Shown: piece after piece, positions 35,232-44,570 of the stretch
Numbering within the stretch: position 1 is the stretch's first letter
Layout of the letters: each line of letters opens with the position of its first letter
From: Paenibacillus sp. NEAU-GSW1
GTDB taxonomy: Bacteria; Bacillota; Bacilli; Paenibacillales; Paenibacillaceae
Direction of reading: 5' to 3'
Length of the DNA stretch: 64,000 nt
Assembly: GCF_009737085.1 (NCBI RefSeq)
Contig: NZ_WOVL01000003.1
Location: forward strand, 124,001-188,000
The notes under the pieces: generated by a model
The model's input: only the letters and a program-made list of their open reading frames with translations
Told to the model about the DNA's origin: nothing
Databases searched by the model: none
Made by a program: the position numbers and the translations under genes

Positions 35232-35699
35232 CTATTTTTTCCAATCGCTTACTTTGATTATTTCCGCTCCGAAGCACTTTATTGCTTCGATTAGCGGTTC
35301 AACTCCTCCATATGGAAACGCATGCGGGCAATAACTAAGACGACCTCTATTGTTGCTTATTAGATTACAACTTACAATTTCATATTCGCCTTGCCCGATT
35401 TCACTAAAGACGGTTTCATAATCCCATGGCACTTGTGCCAAATGCGCATCTCTTTCCTCAAGAGGAAGCTTTACATATTCATCCCAAAACCTCTTGCGTT
35501 CTTGTTCCGTTGGCCACCAAAAATAATTCAATTCTTGTTCTCCGAAGAAATCGAATAATAGTAGATCTTGTTCTAAATCAGTAATTTGAATGTCCTTTTG
35601 CTTCTTTAGCTTAATGTATGCAAACAATTCTGATAGGTTATGAAATGTTTTAAGAGAAGAGAATGAAAATTCAATATAAGAAAATGCCAGCTCACTCAT
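35232..35699 (-). CDS. Hypothetical protein in HscC/J-protein operon
   Basis: A 155-residue soluble protein without recognised domains. It is rich in aromatic residues (ELNYFWWPTEQERKRFWDEY), and its end resembles small cytoplasmic proteins with IEAIKCFGAEIIKVSDW. It begins 3 bp after the J-protein gene, so it is likely to be translated from the same message and may be a co-factor or client of the HscC chaperone. That link rests on position only. Confidence 0.75.
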   Translation of the reverse strand: MSELAFSYIEFSFSSLKTFHNLSELFAYIKLKKQKDIQITDLEQDLLLFDFFGEQELNYFWWPTEQERKRFWDEYVKLPLEERDAHLAQVPWDYETVFSEIGQGEYEIVSCNLISNNRGRLSYCPHAFPYGGVEPLIEAIKCFGAEIIKVSDWKK

Positions 35700-35702
35700 T
35701 GC

Positions 35703-36821
35703 TTACCTACTCACGCTTTCCCTCATATTAATCGCATTTCCATCGGTCGTTCCATACCGGCTCATTTTTGCAAGCAGATAGTTTATATGCTCGACTCTAT
35801 CCGCTTTGATGCGAATTCTTTTTCTTTTCAGATAAACAATAACGATATTATGTTTTTGAACAACTTTGAGAATGTCGATATATTTAAAATGAGAACGTAT
35901 TCCCCAACTATTGCTATAGGTGAATGTATACTCCCGCATAATAATTTTCCAATTTCGCATTTTAACGAACAGGACGATACGGATGAATACCGTGAGCAAA
36001 TAGATCGGAATAACAATAAAACTTCCGATAATCGCGAGTATGATCCAAGAAATAGGCATGTAGAAGCAGTATTTCCACCAGCTTACGTCTGGTGTTTTTA
36101 TGATCGTTGACTTAGACACCGCATCTTGTTTCCGGCTGCCGGACACTGCTATTTTTTGAGTCGCTAACGCGTAAGTATCAACAAAGCGGGCTGGATACTT
36201 GTTTGAATTTTTTGTTATTGTATCAAACAATGCTGTATGGGCTTCTATCAGTTTCCAAATATCATCATTCAAATTGTGCTGCTGTGAAAAAAATTGCAGC
36301 ATTCGATCCTTTATAACTGACTTTGATTGGAGGTCCCATAATACGTCATCGTTAAGCAGCTCTTTCCAAGCCTCGAGGTCGTTTCTTTGATTATGATCAT
36401 TATAAAGACGCATCAAACGCGTCATGAAATCATTGACTGCTTGAATCTTATCCTGCGTTTCAGCAGCGAAGTAGCGGCGTTGCACCACGGGACGCGCCTC
36501 GCCCTCATAAGCTTCGTCCTGCTCGGAAGCATCTTCAAGGCGATTAATGAAGTCGGACAGTCTGTCCGCTCCCACATCAGCATCCTCAGCTGTTTCAGCT
36601 TCTGTATCCGCAGGAGCATAAGGATTTGCATCATTGTTTGCATGAGCAGAACGCGCTGCCCTTTTCGCCTCGTTCATCGCTGCCGTATAAGCTGCTCTTA
36701 CCGTTTGATAGCCCGCAGGATCATCTTCCGGATGATGGACGAGCAGCTTCTGTTTATAAGCTTTTCGGATTAGCGTTGTATCCGACGTGCGTTCAATCCC
36801 GAGTATCGCCCAGCAATTCAT
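35703..36821 (-). CDS. J-domain protein with C-terminal membrane segment
   Basis: A 372-residue protein. An N-terminal J domain (~1-55) begins MNCWAILGIERTSD; the usual HPD is HPE, in LVHHPEDDPAGYQTVRAAY. HPE-type J proteins that accompany HscC-like Hsp70s show the same HPE.DP pattern, so this is family style and not a defect. A charged linker (~60-110) and a helical part follow, then two membrane segments (~255-295) and a cytoplasmic tail. It lies 17 bp after hscC and would stimulate its ATPase at the membrane. Confidence 0.86.
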   Translation of the reverse strand: MNCWAILGIERTSDTTLIRKAYKQKLLVHHPEDDPAGYQTVRAAYTAAMNEAKRAARSAHANNDANPYAPADTEAETAEDADVGADRLSDFINRLEDASEQDEAYEGEARPVVQRRYFAAETQDKIQAVNDFMTRLMRLYNDHNQRNDLEAWKELLNDDVLWDLQSKSVIKDRMLQFFSQQHNLNDDIWKLIEAHTALFDTITKNSNKYPARFVDTYALATQKIAVSGSRKQDAVSKSTIIKTPDVSWWKYCFYMPISWIILAIIGSFIVIPIYLLTVFIRIVLFVKMRNWKIIMREYTFTYSNSWGIRSHFKYIDILKVVQKHNIVIVYLKRKRIRIKADRVEHINYLLAKMSRYGTTDGNAINMRESVSR

Positions 36822-36838
36822 CTATGCAACCTCTTTCT

Positions 36839-38542
36839 CTAATAGTCGCGAAATTGTTCAATCGAATCTAAAAACTGTTTGAACTCTTTCGCCGCCTTGG
36901 CAATTTCCCGCGGGTCTTGCTGGGCAAGCACACCGTCGAATTGCACCATATAGTACATCACTTTCTCGCGCTTTACCCCTATAGCTTCTTCATACAACCG
37001 CTCGGCTCTAGCGACAAGCAAACGGTTTTCCGAGCGATCGCGCGGGTGAATTTTAATATCTTTTAATGCAGCCAAACGTGCGGCCAACTGTTCCGGCGTC
37101 ATTTTTTCCGCGTTTTTTTCGATGATGAGCGTTTGCGCTTGACCGGTTAATACGGATTGAACTTCTACTTCCAAAATACCATTGATATCGTAAGTAAACC
37201 GAACGTCAATCGTTGCCTCGCCACTTCTTCTGCGGGGCACAGCGATGTCGAGCTCCCCTAAAAACAAATTATTGGCTACACGCAGACTCTCGCCCTGATA
37301 TACTTTCAGATTAATCGTTTCTTGATTATCGCCAAGAGTGCAATACCGTTCGACTCTGCTGATCGGAATCGGATTGTTTCGTTCGATAATCGGCGAAAAA
37401 TATCCATTTTCATAACGGTCCACTCCGCCAACATTTTTACTAATCTCAATTCCCAGCGTATACGGGCAAACATCCGTTAGTATCATCTCATTAAGCGCTT
37501 GGTCACGGTTTTTCAGCGCCGCTTGAACGGCAGCCCCTAAAGCAACAGCCTCATCCGGATTGATGTTCGAGAACGGGAAATGCCCGAACATTTTACCTAC
37601 TACCGATTTAATAAGCGGCATTCGAGTAGAACCGCCGATCAATATAACCGCGTCCAAATCTTTCAGCGTCAGCGATGCGTCGCTTAGCGCTCGCTCGATC
37701 GGATTTCTTAACCGCGCAATTAATACAGAAGCGAGCTTCTCGAATTGTGAATAGTTGATGGCCGCCTCATAGGTTTTCTCAGGCGTTTCATACACCATTT
37801 TCCCTGTGGTCCCTACACCAAGCTCCCTCTTGCACAGCTCAGCCTGCTTGAAAATAACCGATTTGGCTTTGCTGTCCAAATGCTCAAATGTAAGATCGCT
37901 TTCCTCCATAAAATAGCTGGCGAGCAGCTCGGTGAAATCTTCTCCGCCCAGAAAGTTGTCGCCTGCGACCGATTTAACCTCCATAATGCCATCAAAAAAT
38001 TCAAGAATGGATATGTCAAACGTGCCTCCGCCCAGGTCGAAAATCAAAAATTGCGTGTTATCCGATTTTTCGTGTAAACCGTAGGAAAGAGCGGCGGCAG
38101 TCGGCTCACTAATAAGACGCTCCACTTTAAGACCGGCAATCTCGGCCGCGTATTTGGTCGCTTTGCGCTGCGCATCGTTAAAATAGGCTGGAACACTTAT
38201 GACCGCCTCAGTCACTTCTTCGCCAAGAAAAGCCTCCGCATCAGCCTTCAGCGACCGCAAAACAAATGACGACAGTTCTGTAGCCGAAAGAATATAGTTT
38301 TTGAGATGAAACTGCTTCTCTGTCCCCATGAATCGTTTAAAAGCTGCCACCGTCACTTGCGGATGCGTAATAAGGCGCTCCTTGGCAATTTGGCCGATGA
38401 TTATCTCTCCATTATCGTCTACGCTCACAACGGACGGCGTCAAAAAGCTTCCAAACGCATTCGGAATGAGCTTCGGTCCATCTTCCGTCCAGTAAGCCGC
38501 CAAACTATTTGAAGTTCCCAAATCAATCCCGATCGTTGTCAT
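36839..38542 (-). CDS. hscC: HscC-type Hsp70 chaperone
   Basis: A 567-residue Hsp70 shorter than DnaK. The nucleotide domain has GIDLGTSNSLAAYW, VISVPAYFNDAQRKAT, FDLGGGTFDISILE and ILIGGSTRMPLIK. The substrate domain starts near 380 and the helical lid is reduced, as is typical of HscC. AGAAGGG precedes the ATG. With the HPE J protein and the 155-residue protein it forms a specialised chaperone operon of unknown clients, distinct from the grpE-dnaK-dnaJ locus. Confidence 0.92.
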   Translation of the reverse strand: MTTIGIDLGTSNSLAAYWTEDGPKLIPNAFGSFLTPSVVSVDDNGEIIIGQIAKERLITHPQVTVAAFKRFMGTEKQFHLKNYILSATELSSFVLRSLKADAEAFLGEEVTEAVISVPAYFNDAQRKATKYAAEIAGLKVERLISEPTAAALSYGLHEKSDNTQFLIFDLGGGTFDISILEFFDGIMEVKSVAGDNFLGGEDFTELLASYFMEESDLTFEHLDSKAKSVIFKQAELCKRELGVGTTGKMVYETPEKTYEAAINYSQFEKLASVLIARLRNPIERALSDASLTLKDLDAVILIGGSTRMPLIKSVVGKMFGHFPFSNINPDEAVALGAAVQAALKNRDQALNEMILTDVCPYTLGIEISKNVGGVDRYENGYFSPIIERNNPIPISRVERYCTLGDNQETINLKVYQGESLRVANNLFLGELDIAVPRRRSGEATIDVRFTYDINGILEVEVQSVLTGQAQTLIIEKNAEKMTPEQLAARLAALKDIKIHPRDRSENRLLVARAERLYEEAIGVKREKVMYYMVQFDGVLAQQDPREIAKAAKEFKQFLDSIEQFRDY

Positions 38543-38722
38543 GAAAGCCCTTCTTTCTTTTTCATCGATTCTCTTATTTCCTTCTTTTTCCTACTATAAT
38601 TTGTTTGACAAATTTCAGCAATAGCGTACAAAAATGAATCGACCGCCTTGAAAGAAAGAGGCGCTGTTGCAAATTTATGCGCTTCTTTTACATTCTCATG
38701 CGGATGCGGTTCACTCCTCACC

Positions 38723-38756
38723 AAAAAAGCTCCCGCTATACTGCGGGAGCTTTTTT
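38723..38756. terminator. Bidirectional terminator near GNAT gene
   Basis: AAAAAAGCTCCCGC / GCGGGAGCTTTTTT forms a perfect stem with a small loop and T runs in both directions. It lies 48 bp past the GNAT stop on the minus strand, upstream of hscC. Confidence 0.88.
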
Positions 38757-38803
38757 GCGCAAGTGTCGTAACGACACAATTAACGGTACTTTCATAAAAG
38801 TGT

Positions 38804-39346
38804 TTATGAGTGGTAACAATCAAGATCGGCATGAAATAAAACATGTCTGTATAAAGGACTATTTCTATCTACTTTCGGGTGATTGAAGGTTTTAAGGAAG
38901 CTCATTCCGATCTTCGTCATAACGCTCTTCGAAGGGGCATTCACATCGGCCGTAAAACTATAAACGTCAGTAAAGCCCAATTTGTCAAAGCCATATTGCA
39001 AACAAGCTTTCGCACCCTCCGTCGCATACCCTTTTCCCCATGCCTCTTGTTTCAGACGCCATCCAATTTCGATACACGGTGTAAAATCAGCCTCGAAATT
39101 TGCCCTATGGAATCCAATAAACCCTATAAACTCTTTACTTTCTTTGATTTCTACGGCATATAGCCCAAATCCGCATTCTTTGAACTCGGATACAATGGAT
39201 TCATAGAACACCTTTGTTTCTTCAGTTGATAAGGTTTTAGGAAAATACTTCATCACCTCTTCGTCCGCATTCAGCCGACTGAACGGCTCTATGTCCGTTT
39301 CCTCCCAGTCGCGTAATTGCAATCTTGCCGTCTCCAGATAGATCAT
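38804..39346 (-). CDS. GNAT N-acetyltransferase (RimJ/RimL type)
   Basis: A 180-residue acetyltransferase that uses acetyl-CoA. It begins ETARLQLRDWEETD, and the acetyl-CoA-binding motif A is EIGWRLKQEAWGKGYATEGA, followed by GFDKLGFTDVYSFTADVN. These are typical of the RimJ/RimL subgroup, which acetylates N termini or small amines. AGGAGG lies 6 bp before the ATG. It is a single gene with its own terminator; the substrate is unknown. Confidence 0.93.
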   Translation of the reverse strand: MIYLETARLQLRDWEETDIEPFSRLNADEEVMKYFPKTLSTEETKVFYESIVSEFKECGFGLYAVEIKESKEFIGFIGFHRANFEADFTPCIEIGWRLKQEAWGKGYATEGAKACLQYGFDKLGFTDVYSFTADVNAPSKSVMTKIGMSFLKTFNHPKVDRNSPLYRHVLFHADLDCYHS

Positions 39347-39378
39347 TGTACACCTCCTAAAAATGATGAATAGACAGC

Positions 39379-40557
39379 TTATCGAGCCAGTAAAACCTCT
39401 TCTGCCGATCGTCTAGGGCTCGCTAGCCCTTCACTGACCGGGTAGCCGGCACGAAAAGTAAATACTCCCTCAAACCCCGGTTCCCCCGTCAATTCCATTA
39501 TAGCCTGCCCGAAAACAGGTTCAATTCCAAGCTGAAATTCACGATCTCGCCGTTCATGCGGTTGATTCAATGGCTGCATGGCCAGTCCATGTACAGCAGA
39601 CCATAAGTGCATGCGCTGCCATAGCCTTCCCGCTTGCAGCAGCTGTACCCGATCCGATTGATCTTTGACAAGAATCATGCCGAACACGGCTGCGGTTGGC
39701 ACATGGATCTCCTTGGTCATTTTCAGCCAATAGTTGTTTGAGGTTTGTTCCGAGACGGGCGTTAGCTTCCCAAAAAATCGAGTCAATGCAGAGTTCCCGG
39801 TCGCATCCAAGGTAGTTCCATCTTTATGCCTCTGGATCTCATCCCAATCATGCCGGTACCACTTATGGCTGTCGCCCGCTTGAATAGGATCGTTAACAAT
39901 AGCTTCAGTCGCCCGAATAATGCAGTGTCCCAACTTCTCCTTAAGGGAAGCGTCCGCAAACCAAACTGCCTTCACGTCAGGCAGATCATCGGCTAGCCGG
40001 TCCAGTTGCTGCAATACGTCCGAGTCTACTTGTTTATTCCGATCATAGGCCGCACGATTGGTGTGGCGACTGCCGATGGCATGAAACAGCTCCGATTGCT
40101 CTGGCGAACCTTGCGTCAGCGCAATGTTAGCAATATGAATGCTGTCAAATTGGCCGGGGATTATCGTTGCTTTCGCATCATAGCCATAGGCTTTGGCAGA
40201 AATGATTGCGTTCTCGATCGCACATCCCAAACTGATATTCATTTCTCGAAACAGCGGGTCCATCGTTCCGATATTTCGTGATATATCCGCATAGATATTA
40301 ATCCCCTGTTCATTCAGACGATAGAGCCAAGGCTGTGTATTATGGGCATTAGCTGCCAGAATAGAGGCTCTTACCAGCCTGAGCATCGGGTCTTTTCCTG
40401 CCTCTTCCTCCATCCATGTGTGCCAAGGCTCGTATGCAGCGCCTCTTCCCGTTGCGAATCCCCCCTGATCAATGGCTCGAATGACGCCGCCTGCCGACAA
40501 GAGTACCCCTGCCGCAACAGCGCTCTTCAGAAAATTTCTGCGAGACAGCCTCACCAT
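39379..40557 (-). CDS. Tat-exported nitroreductase-like flavoprotein
   Basis: A 392-residue protein. It begins with a twin-arginine signal (SRRNFLKSAVAAGVLLSAGG), so it would be exported folded with its cofactor. The body matches Acg-type nitroreductase-fold proteins: SILAANAHNTQPWLYR binds flavin near residue ~70, and LGCAIENAIISAKAYGY follows. The C-terminal half carries a second half of the fold. It overlaps the TetR gene by 7 bp and is co-regulated with it. It may reduce a toxic compound outside the membrane. Confidence 0.87.
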   Translation of the reverse strand: MVRLSRRNFLKSAVAAGVLLSAGGVIRAIDQGGFATGRGAAYEPWHTWMEEEAGKDPMLRLVRASILAANAHNTQPWLYRLNEQGINIYADISRNIGTMDPLFREMNISLGCAIENAIISAKAYGYDAKATIIPGQFDSIHIANIALTQGSPEQSELFHAIGSRHTNRAAYDRNKQVDSDVLQQLDRLADDLPDVKAVWFADASLKEKLGHCIIRATEAIVNDPIQAGDSHKWYRHDWDEIQRHKDGTTLDATGNSALTRFFGKLTPVSEQTSNNYWLKMTKEIHVPTAAVFGMILVKDQSDRVQLLQAGRLWQRMHLWSAVHGLAMQPLNQPHERRDREFQLGIEPVFGQAIMELTGEPGFEGVFTFRAGYPVSEGLASPRRSAEEVLLAR

Positions 40558-41177
40558 GACGACTCCTCCTCTGCAGGTTTAATCGCTAAATACGGGGTTA
40601 GTATGGACCATATCAGCTCCACTCCTTCTTGAAAATGCTCGGCTGTAATGACTGAGCCGTTCATCTCCAGGAAAGCCAGCCAATTGTTGGCGACGATCCA
40701 GCATGCGGTCAGCAGCTGACGAAGATTGTCCTTGTCAGGGTGAATCGTTAATACGCCCGCTTCAATAAATCGCTGAACGAATGTTTCCTGTTCCGCCATC
40801 CGGCTGTCTATCATCTGAATATGCTTCTGCTTGAGCTGCTCATCCGCCTGAAATAACGCAATGGCCTCCCGATAAAAGAAACGGAACTCCCACAAAATTT
40901 CAAAGTTCATGATAAGACGATTGCGCAAATCCTCACGGGTTACCTTCGACTCATTGGGGAGGAACCATACAAAGTTCCACTTCGCGTACATTTGAACGAG
41001 TATGGCTCTTATAATCTCTTCTTTATTTTTAAAATGATAATACAAATTTCCCGGACTCATCTGAGCCGTACTGGCAATGTGATTCGTCGACACTTTCCCC
41101 GTGCCGTGTTCATTAAACAGTTGAACAGCCGTATGAATGATCCGCTCTGCTGTACGCAATAGAGTTACAACTCCCAA
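40551..41177 (-). CDS. TetR-family repressor
   Basis: A repressor of up to 208 residues. The helix-turn-helix STNHIASTAQMSPGNLYYHFKNKEEI near residues 28-55 is classic TetR, and a variable ligand domain follows. The start is uncertain: TTG at 41177 touches the palindrome, while TTG at 41159 has GGGAG about 11 bp upstream and gives 202 residues. It is divergent from the MFS gene, with a palindrome between them, so it probably represses both itself with the nitroreductase and the efflux pump. Confidence 0.9.
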   Translation of the reverse strand: MGVVTLLRTAERIIHTAVQLFNEHGTGKVSTNHIASTAQMSPGNLYYHFKNKEEIIRAILVQMYAKWNFVWFLPNESKVTREDLRNRLIMNFEILWEFRFFYREAIALFQADEQLKQKHIQMIDSRMAEQETFVQRFIEAGVLTIHPDKDNLRQLLTACWIVANNWLAFLEMNGSVITAEHFQEGVELIWSILTPYLAIKPAEEESSW

Positions 41178-41198
41178 TTTAGAGTAATTACTCTAAAT
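41177..41198. promoter_or_regulatory. Perfect palindromic TetR operator
   Basis: A 22-bp perfect palindrome with the half-site ATTTAGAGTAA and its exact mirror. It lies between the divergent TetR and MFS genes, directly at the TetR 5' end. Length and symmetry are those of TetR-family operators. Confidence 0.85.
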
Positions 41199-41214
41199 AT
41201 ACATTGGAAGTATT

Positions 41215-41346
41215 ATGCAGTCAACAAGAGAAAGCCGCGAAATTTCACATTTGGATAAGACGCGACTGCGGAAGGGAACCTACATGAATTGGATCGATGA
41301 AGGCATCGTTGCTGTTACGACAATTCGAGATCGACAATGCGCCTAA
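41215..41346 (+). CDS. Possible small leader ORF before the MFS gene, doubtful
   Basis: A 43-codon frame with GGAAG before its ATG. An inner ATG at codon 24 has AAGGGA at better spacing and would give 20 residues (MNWIDEGIVAVTTIRDRQCA). It ends 15 bp before the MFS start. A leader peptide is possible, but it may be chance. Confidence 0.25.
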   Translation: MQSTRESREISHLDKTRLRKGTYMNWIDEGIVAVTTIRDRQCA

Positions 41347-41361
41347 GAAGGAGCTCCTGTA

Positions 41362-42597
41362 ATGAAAGCTAATAAGAAAAAACTTGATCTAGTCGCATTA
41401 TCTTCGATTCCATTAATAATGACGCTTGCGAATTCCATGTTGATTCCGATACTTCCTTTGATGCAGCGGCAATTAAAGATATCTGCACTTCAAACCAGTT
41501 TGATCATAACGGTGTATGCCGCCTTTTCAATAGTATGTATCCCAATCGCAGGTTACCTATCTGATCGCGTCGGCCGCAAACGAGTTATTCTCATCAGTTT
41601 ATCCATAGTAACAGCAGGCGGATTCATTTCGGGCTTGGCTGCTTGGCTGATGAATGGTCATAGCGGCGGTTATGCCATTATTTTGACCGGGAGAGCGATT
41701 CAAGGAATCGGAGCTGCCGGAGCATTCCCGATCGTGATTCCTTTAGTCGGCGATATGTTCAAGAGCAAAGACGAAGTGAGCAGCGGACTAGGCATGATTG
41801 AAACCTCCAATACATTCGGCAAGGTGCTTAGTCCCATATTAGGATCCGCTCTTGCCTTAGTCGTTTGGTTTCTGCCTTTAGCAATCGTTCCGGTCATATC
41901 GGTCATTTCCATTCTCGCTGTAGGTTTCCTGGTTAAGATCCCAAAGTCCGAAAACGCCAGCACGGACGAAAAAGCGGCGAAATCGCAAAGATTTCGTACT
42001 TTCATCCGCAATACCGCCTCTTTGCTCTCAACCAATAGGTGGCTATATGCAATCTTTACAATAGGCTGCCTGGTTATGTTTACGATGTTTGGCTTTCTGT
42101 ATTTCCTTTCATCTACACTGGAAGATAACTTTCAAACCGATGGCATACGGAAAGGATTTATGCTTGCCATACCGTTAAGCGCCATCTGCGTTTTATCCTA
42201 TTTCACAGGTAAAATCATTGGCGAAAACAAACGGAGGATGAAGGCGCTCAGCGTTATCGGGCTTCTATTGCTTATGTCTTCGATGTTGATTTGCGGGTTT
42301 ATAAACCCCCATAAGCTATGGCTGCTTATTACGCTTATTCTCGTCAGCGGGATTGGCATTGGCCTCGTCCTTCCGAGTCTTGACGCGCTTATTACGGAGG
42401 GAATCGAGAAAAAGCAACGCGGTACGATTACATCATTGTATAGCAGTGCCCGGTTTATCGGCGTTGCGCTCGGACCACTGATTGCTTCAGTTATTCACGA
42501 TAAATGGTTATTTTACCTGTTCGCAGGATGTGCATTGGTCTCTTCCATTCTCGCCATCTTTACGATTAAGCCCAGCCGCTCAGATGGTAGAGCTTAA
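41362..42597 (+). CDS. MFS efflux transporter
   Basis: A 411-residue transporter with 12 predicted membrane helices. The loop 2-3 motif is GYLSDRVGRKRVI and motif C-like glycines are in GRAIQGIGAAGAFPIVIP, which places it among drug:H+ antiporters of the DHA1 type. AAGGAG lies 10 bp upstream of the ATG. It is divergent from the TetR/nitroreductase operon across the palindrome, so induction by a shared toxic ligand is likely. Confidence 0.92.
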   Translation: MKANKKKLDLVALSSIPLIMTLANSMLIPILPLMQRQLKISALQTSLIITVYAAFSIVCIPIAGYLSDRVGRKRVILISLSIVTAGGFISGLAAWLMNGHSGGYAIILTGRAIQGIGAAGAFPIVIPLVGDMFKSKDEVSSGLGMIETSNTFGKVLSPILGSALALVVWFLPLAIVPVISVISILAVGFLVKIPKSENASTDEKAAKSQRFRTFIRNTASLLSTNRWLYAIFTIGCLVMFTMFGFLYFLSSTLEDNFQTDGIRKGFMLAIPLSAICVLSYFTGKIIGENKRRMKALSVIGLLLLMSSMLICGFINPHKLWLLITLILVSGIGIGLVLPSLDALITEGIEKKQRGTITSLYSSARFIGVALGPLIASVIHDKWLFYLFAGCALVSSILAIFTIKPSRSDGRA

Positions 42598-42681
42598 ATG
42601 GACACATAAAAAACAAACGATGTGGAAATATATTCAATGGTGAAGTAATAGTTGAAAATAACAAACAGGAGTTCATAATCC

Positions 42682-44229
42682 ATGGACAACAATCAATGGC
42701 TATCCCCGTCCGGTCTGCCCGAGCAGCCAATATCCTTCTGGCTCAGCTCGACTTCACAGCAAGCTTTCGAACCGCTGTCTTCGGATCTTGATGTCGACGT
42801 TTGCGTCGTCGGCGGCGGCATCACCGGCATTACGCTCGCCTATTTGCTGGCCGAAGAAGGGCAGCGGGTGGCGTTGCTGGAAGCCGGGCATCTGTTCGGC
42901 GGAACAACCGGGCATACGACGGCCAAAATAACCGCGCAGCATGATCTGATCTACGACGAGCTCATCCATCATATTGGACTGGAGAATAGCCGCCTCTATT
43001 ATGATGCGAACATGGAAGCGCTGGATTTTATCCGCCGTTATGTTCAACAGAATCATATCGACTGCGATTTCGCGGAAGAGGATGCCTATGTCTATACGAC
43101 CTCCGATACGAACGTTTTAAACATTGACAAGGAATGGACGGCTTACAGACAGCTTGGCATTCCGGGAAGAAGAGAAAATGAAATTCCATTGGAGATTACC
43201 GCTAAAGCCGCCATTGTCATGGAAAAACAAGCGCGTTTTCATCCCGTTGCTTATCTGAAGCATCTTGTTCAAGCTTTTATCGATCGGGGCGGACTTATCT
43301 TTGAGCAGACGACCGCACTGAATGTAGATCACGGCAATCCCATTTCTTCAGTGCAGACGAGTACCGGACACTCGATAAATTGCAAGGCGGTAGCCTCCTG
43401 CTCGCACTTTCCGTTCTATAGCGTGCGCGGCTTTTATTTCGCCCGCATGTACGCGGAACGGTCCTATGTGCTAGGGGTACGCACAGAGCAAACATACCCG
43501 GGAGGCATGTATATCAGCGCCGACGATCCGCCTCGCTCCATTCGTGAAGTCGATTACAATGGAGAACGACTGATCCTCGTCGGCGGCGAACGCCACAAGA
43601 CGGGCCAGGGCATCTGCACGATCCAATATTACGAAGCGTTGGAACAGTTCGCCCGCGAAAATTTCGGCGACGACATCGAGATCGCTTACCGTTGGTCAGC
43701 CCAGGATTTGACCACACTGGACAAAATCCCATACATCGGCCGCGCTTCGCATACGAATCCGAATGTATTCGTTGCGACCGGCTATCGCAAATGGGGCATG
43801 TCAACCAGCACGGCGGCCGCGCTGCTGCTGAAGGACCTCATCCTTGAGAAAGAGAGCCGCTACGAGGAGCTGTTTACCCCCTCCCGCTTCCACGCCGATC
43901 CAGACGTGAAGACGTTCCTCACGCAAAATGCCAACGTTGCCAAGCATTTGCTGGAGGGGAAGCTGGAATGGGTAACACGCCGTTCCGAGGAGGTCGAGCG
44001 CGGCGAAGGCGCGGTCGTTCAAGTAAACGGCAAACGGGCTGGTGCTTATCGTGAATCGGACGGCACGCTGCATCTCGTCGATACGACCTGCACCCATATG
44101 GGCTGCGAAGTCGAATGGAACGCCGGCGAGCGGACATGGGACTGTCCGTGCCACGGCTCGCGCTTCTCTTATCGGGGCGACGTGCTTGAAGGACCGGCGA
44201 AAACGCCATTGAAGACGTATACGGAGTAA
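42682..44229 (+). CDS. FAD-dependent oxidoreductase with C-terminal Rieske domain
   Basis: A 515-residue two-domain enzyme. Residues ~35-400 form a DAO-type FAD domain with the dinucleotide motif VCVVGGGITGITLAYLLAEE. Residues ~420-515 form a Rieske domain with both cluster motifs, CTHMGC and CPCHGSRFSYRGD, so a [2Fe-2S] centre can form. Such fusions occur in many Bacillales as presumed electron-transfer oxidoreductases; the substrate is unknown. CAGGAG precedes the ATG. A deleted duplicate lies at 2375-2665. Confidence 0.92.
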   Translation: MDNNQWLSPSGLPEQPISFWLSSTSQQAFEPLSSDLDVDVCVVGGGITGITLAYLLAEEGQRVALLEAGHLFGGTTGHTTAKITAQHDLIYDELIHHIGLENSRLYYDANMEALDFIRRYVQQNHIDCDFAEEDAYVYTTSDTNVLNIDKEWTAYRQLGIPGRRENEIPLEITAKAAIVMEKQARFHPVAYLKHLVQAFIDRGGLIFEQTTALNVDHGNPISSVQTSTGHSINCKAVASCSHFPFYSVRGFYFARMYAERSYVLGVRTEQTYPGGMYISADDPPRSIREVDYNGERLILVGGERHKTGQGICTIQYYEALEQFARENFGDDIEIAYRWSAQDLTTLDKIPYIGRASHTNPNVFVATGYRKWGMSTSTAAALLLKDLILEKESRYEELFTPSRFHADPDVKTFLTQNANVAKHLLEGKLEWVTRRSEEVERGEGAVVQVNGKRAGAYRESDGTLHLVDTTCTHMGCEVEWNAGERTWDCPCHGSRFSYRGDVLEGPAKTPLKTYTE

Positions 44230-44236
44230 AATGAAT

Positions 44237-44281
44237 AAGAGCGTACGAACGGCGTAATGCCGCTGTCGTACGCTCTTTTTA
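44237..44281 (+). terminator. Terminator of the oxidoreductase gene
   Basis: AAGAGCGTACGA / TCGTACGCTCTT with an inner GGCG...CGCC-type loop, followed by TTTTTA. It is related to the hairpin after the deleted duplicate (2646-2684). Confidence 0.88.
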
Positions 44282-44570
44282 TCCAATTTAAACATTATAA
44301 CGTTATATTATTTTATTCTGTTTTCTATGCTATCTTGGGAGTAAGCAACACATCCGACTTAAATAAAACGGGGGATTCCCATGAACGAGAGGTACGTACT
44401 GCGCAACTTGAAGCTCTCAGACGAACGTGCCGTCGACATCAAGCACTATACTGGACTCCGTACATCTTAATTTGGGCGAGAGTTGATAAGAAAAAACACT
44501 ATATGCCCATTCCCATCACTCCGCTCCTACATACAATGCTTTAGCCCATCCAATAAGGAGTGACAAGATC
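44282..44570. other. Gene-poor stretch
   Basis: AT-rich sequence with a 29-codon frame at 44381-44470 (starting MNERYVLRNLKLSDER) that may be a relic; its start resembles a GNAT N terminus (RNLKLSDE). Nothing else is supported until the ribosome site of the Gly/Pro-rich gene. Confidence 0.4.

Noticed and set aside
38690-38712. TTCTCATGCGGATGCGGTTCACTCCTCA resembles part of the dispersed element
   Set aside because: Only the loop and one arm are similar, no partner arm is found; probably chance or too decayed to count.
38539-38844. 101-codon minus-strand frame before hscC
   Set aside because: It runs through the perfect bidirectional terminator at 38723-38756 and overlaps the end of the GNAT gene; no ribosome site.
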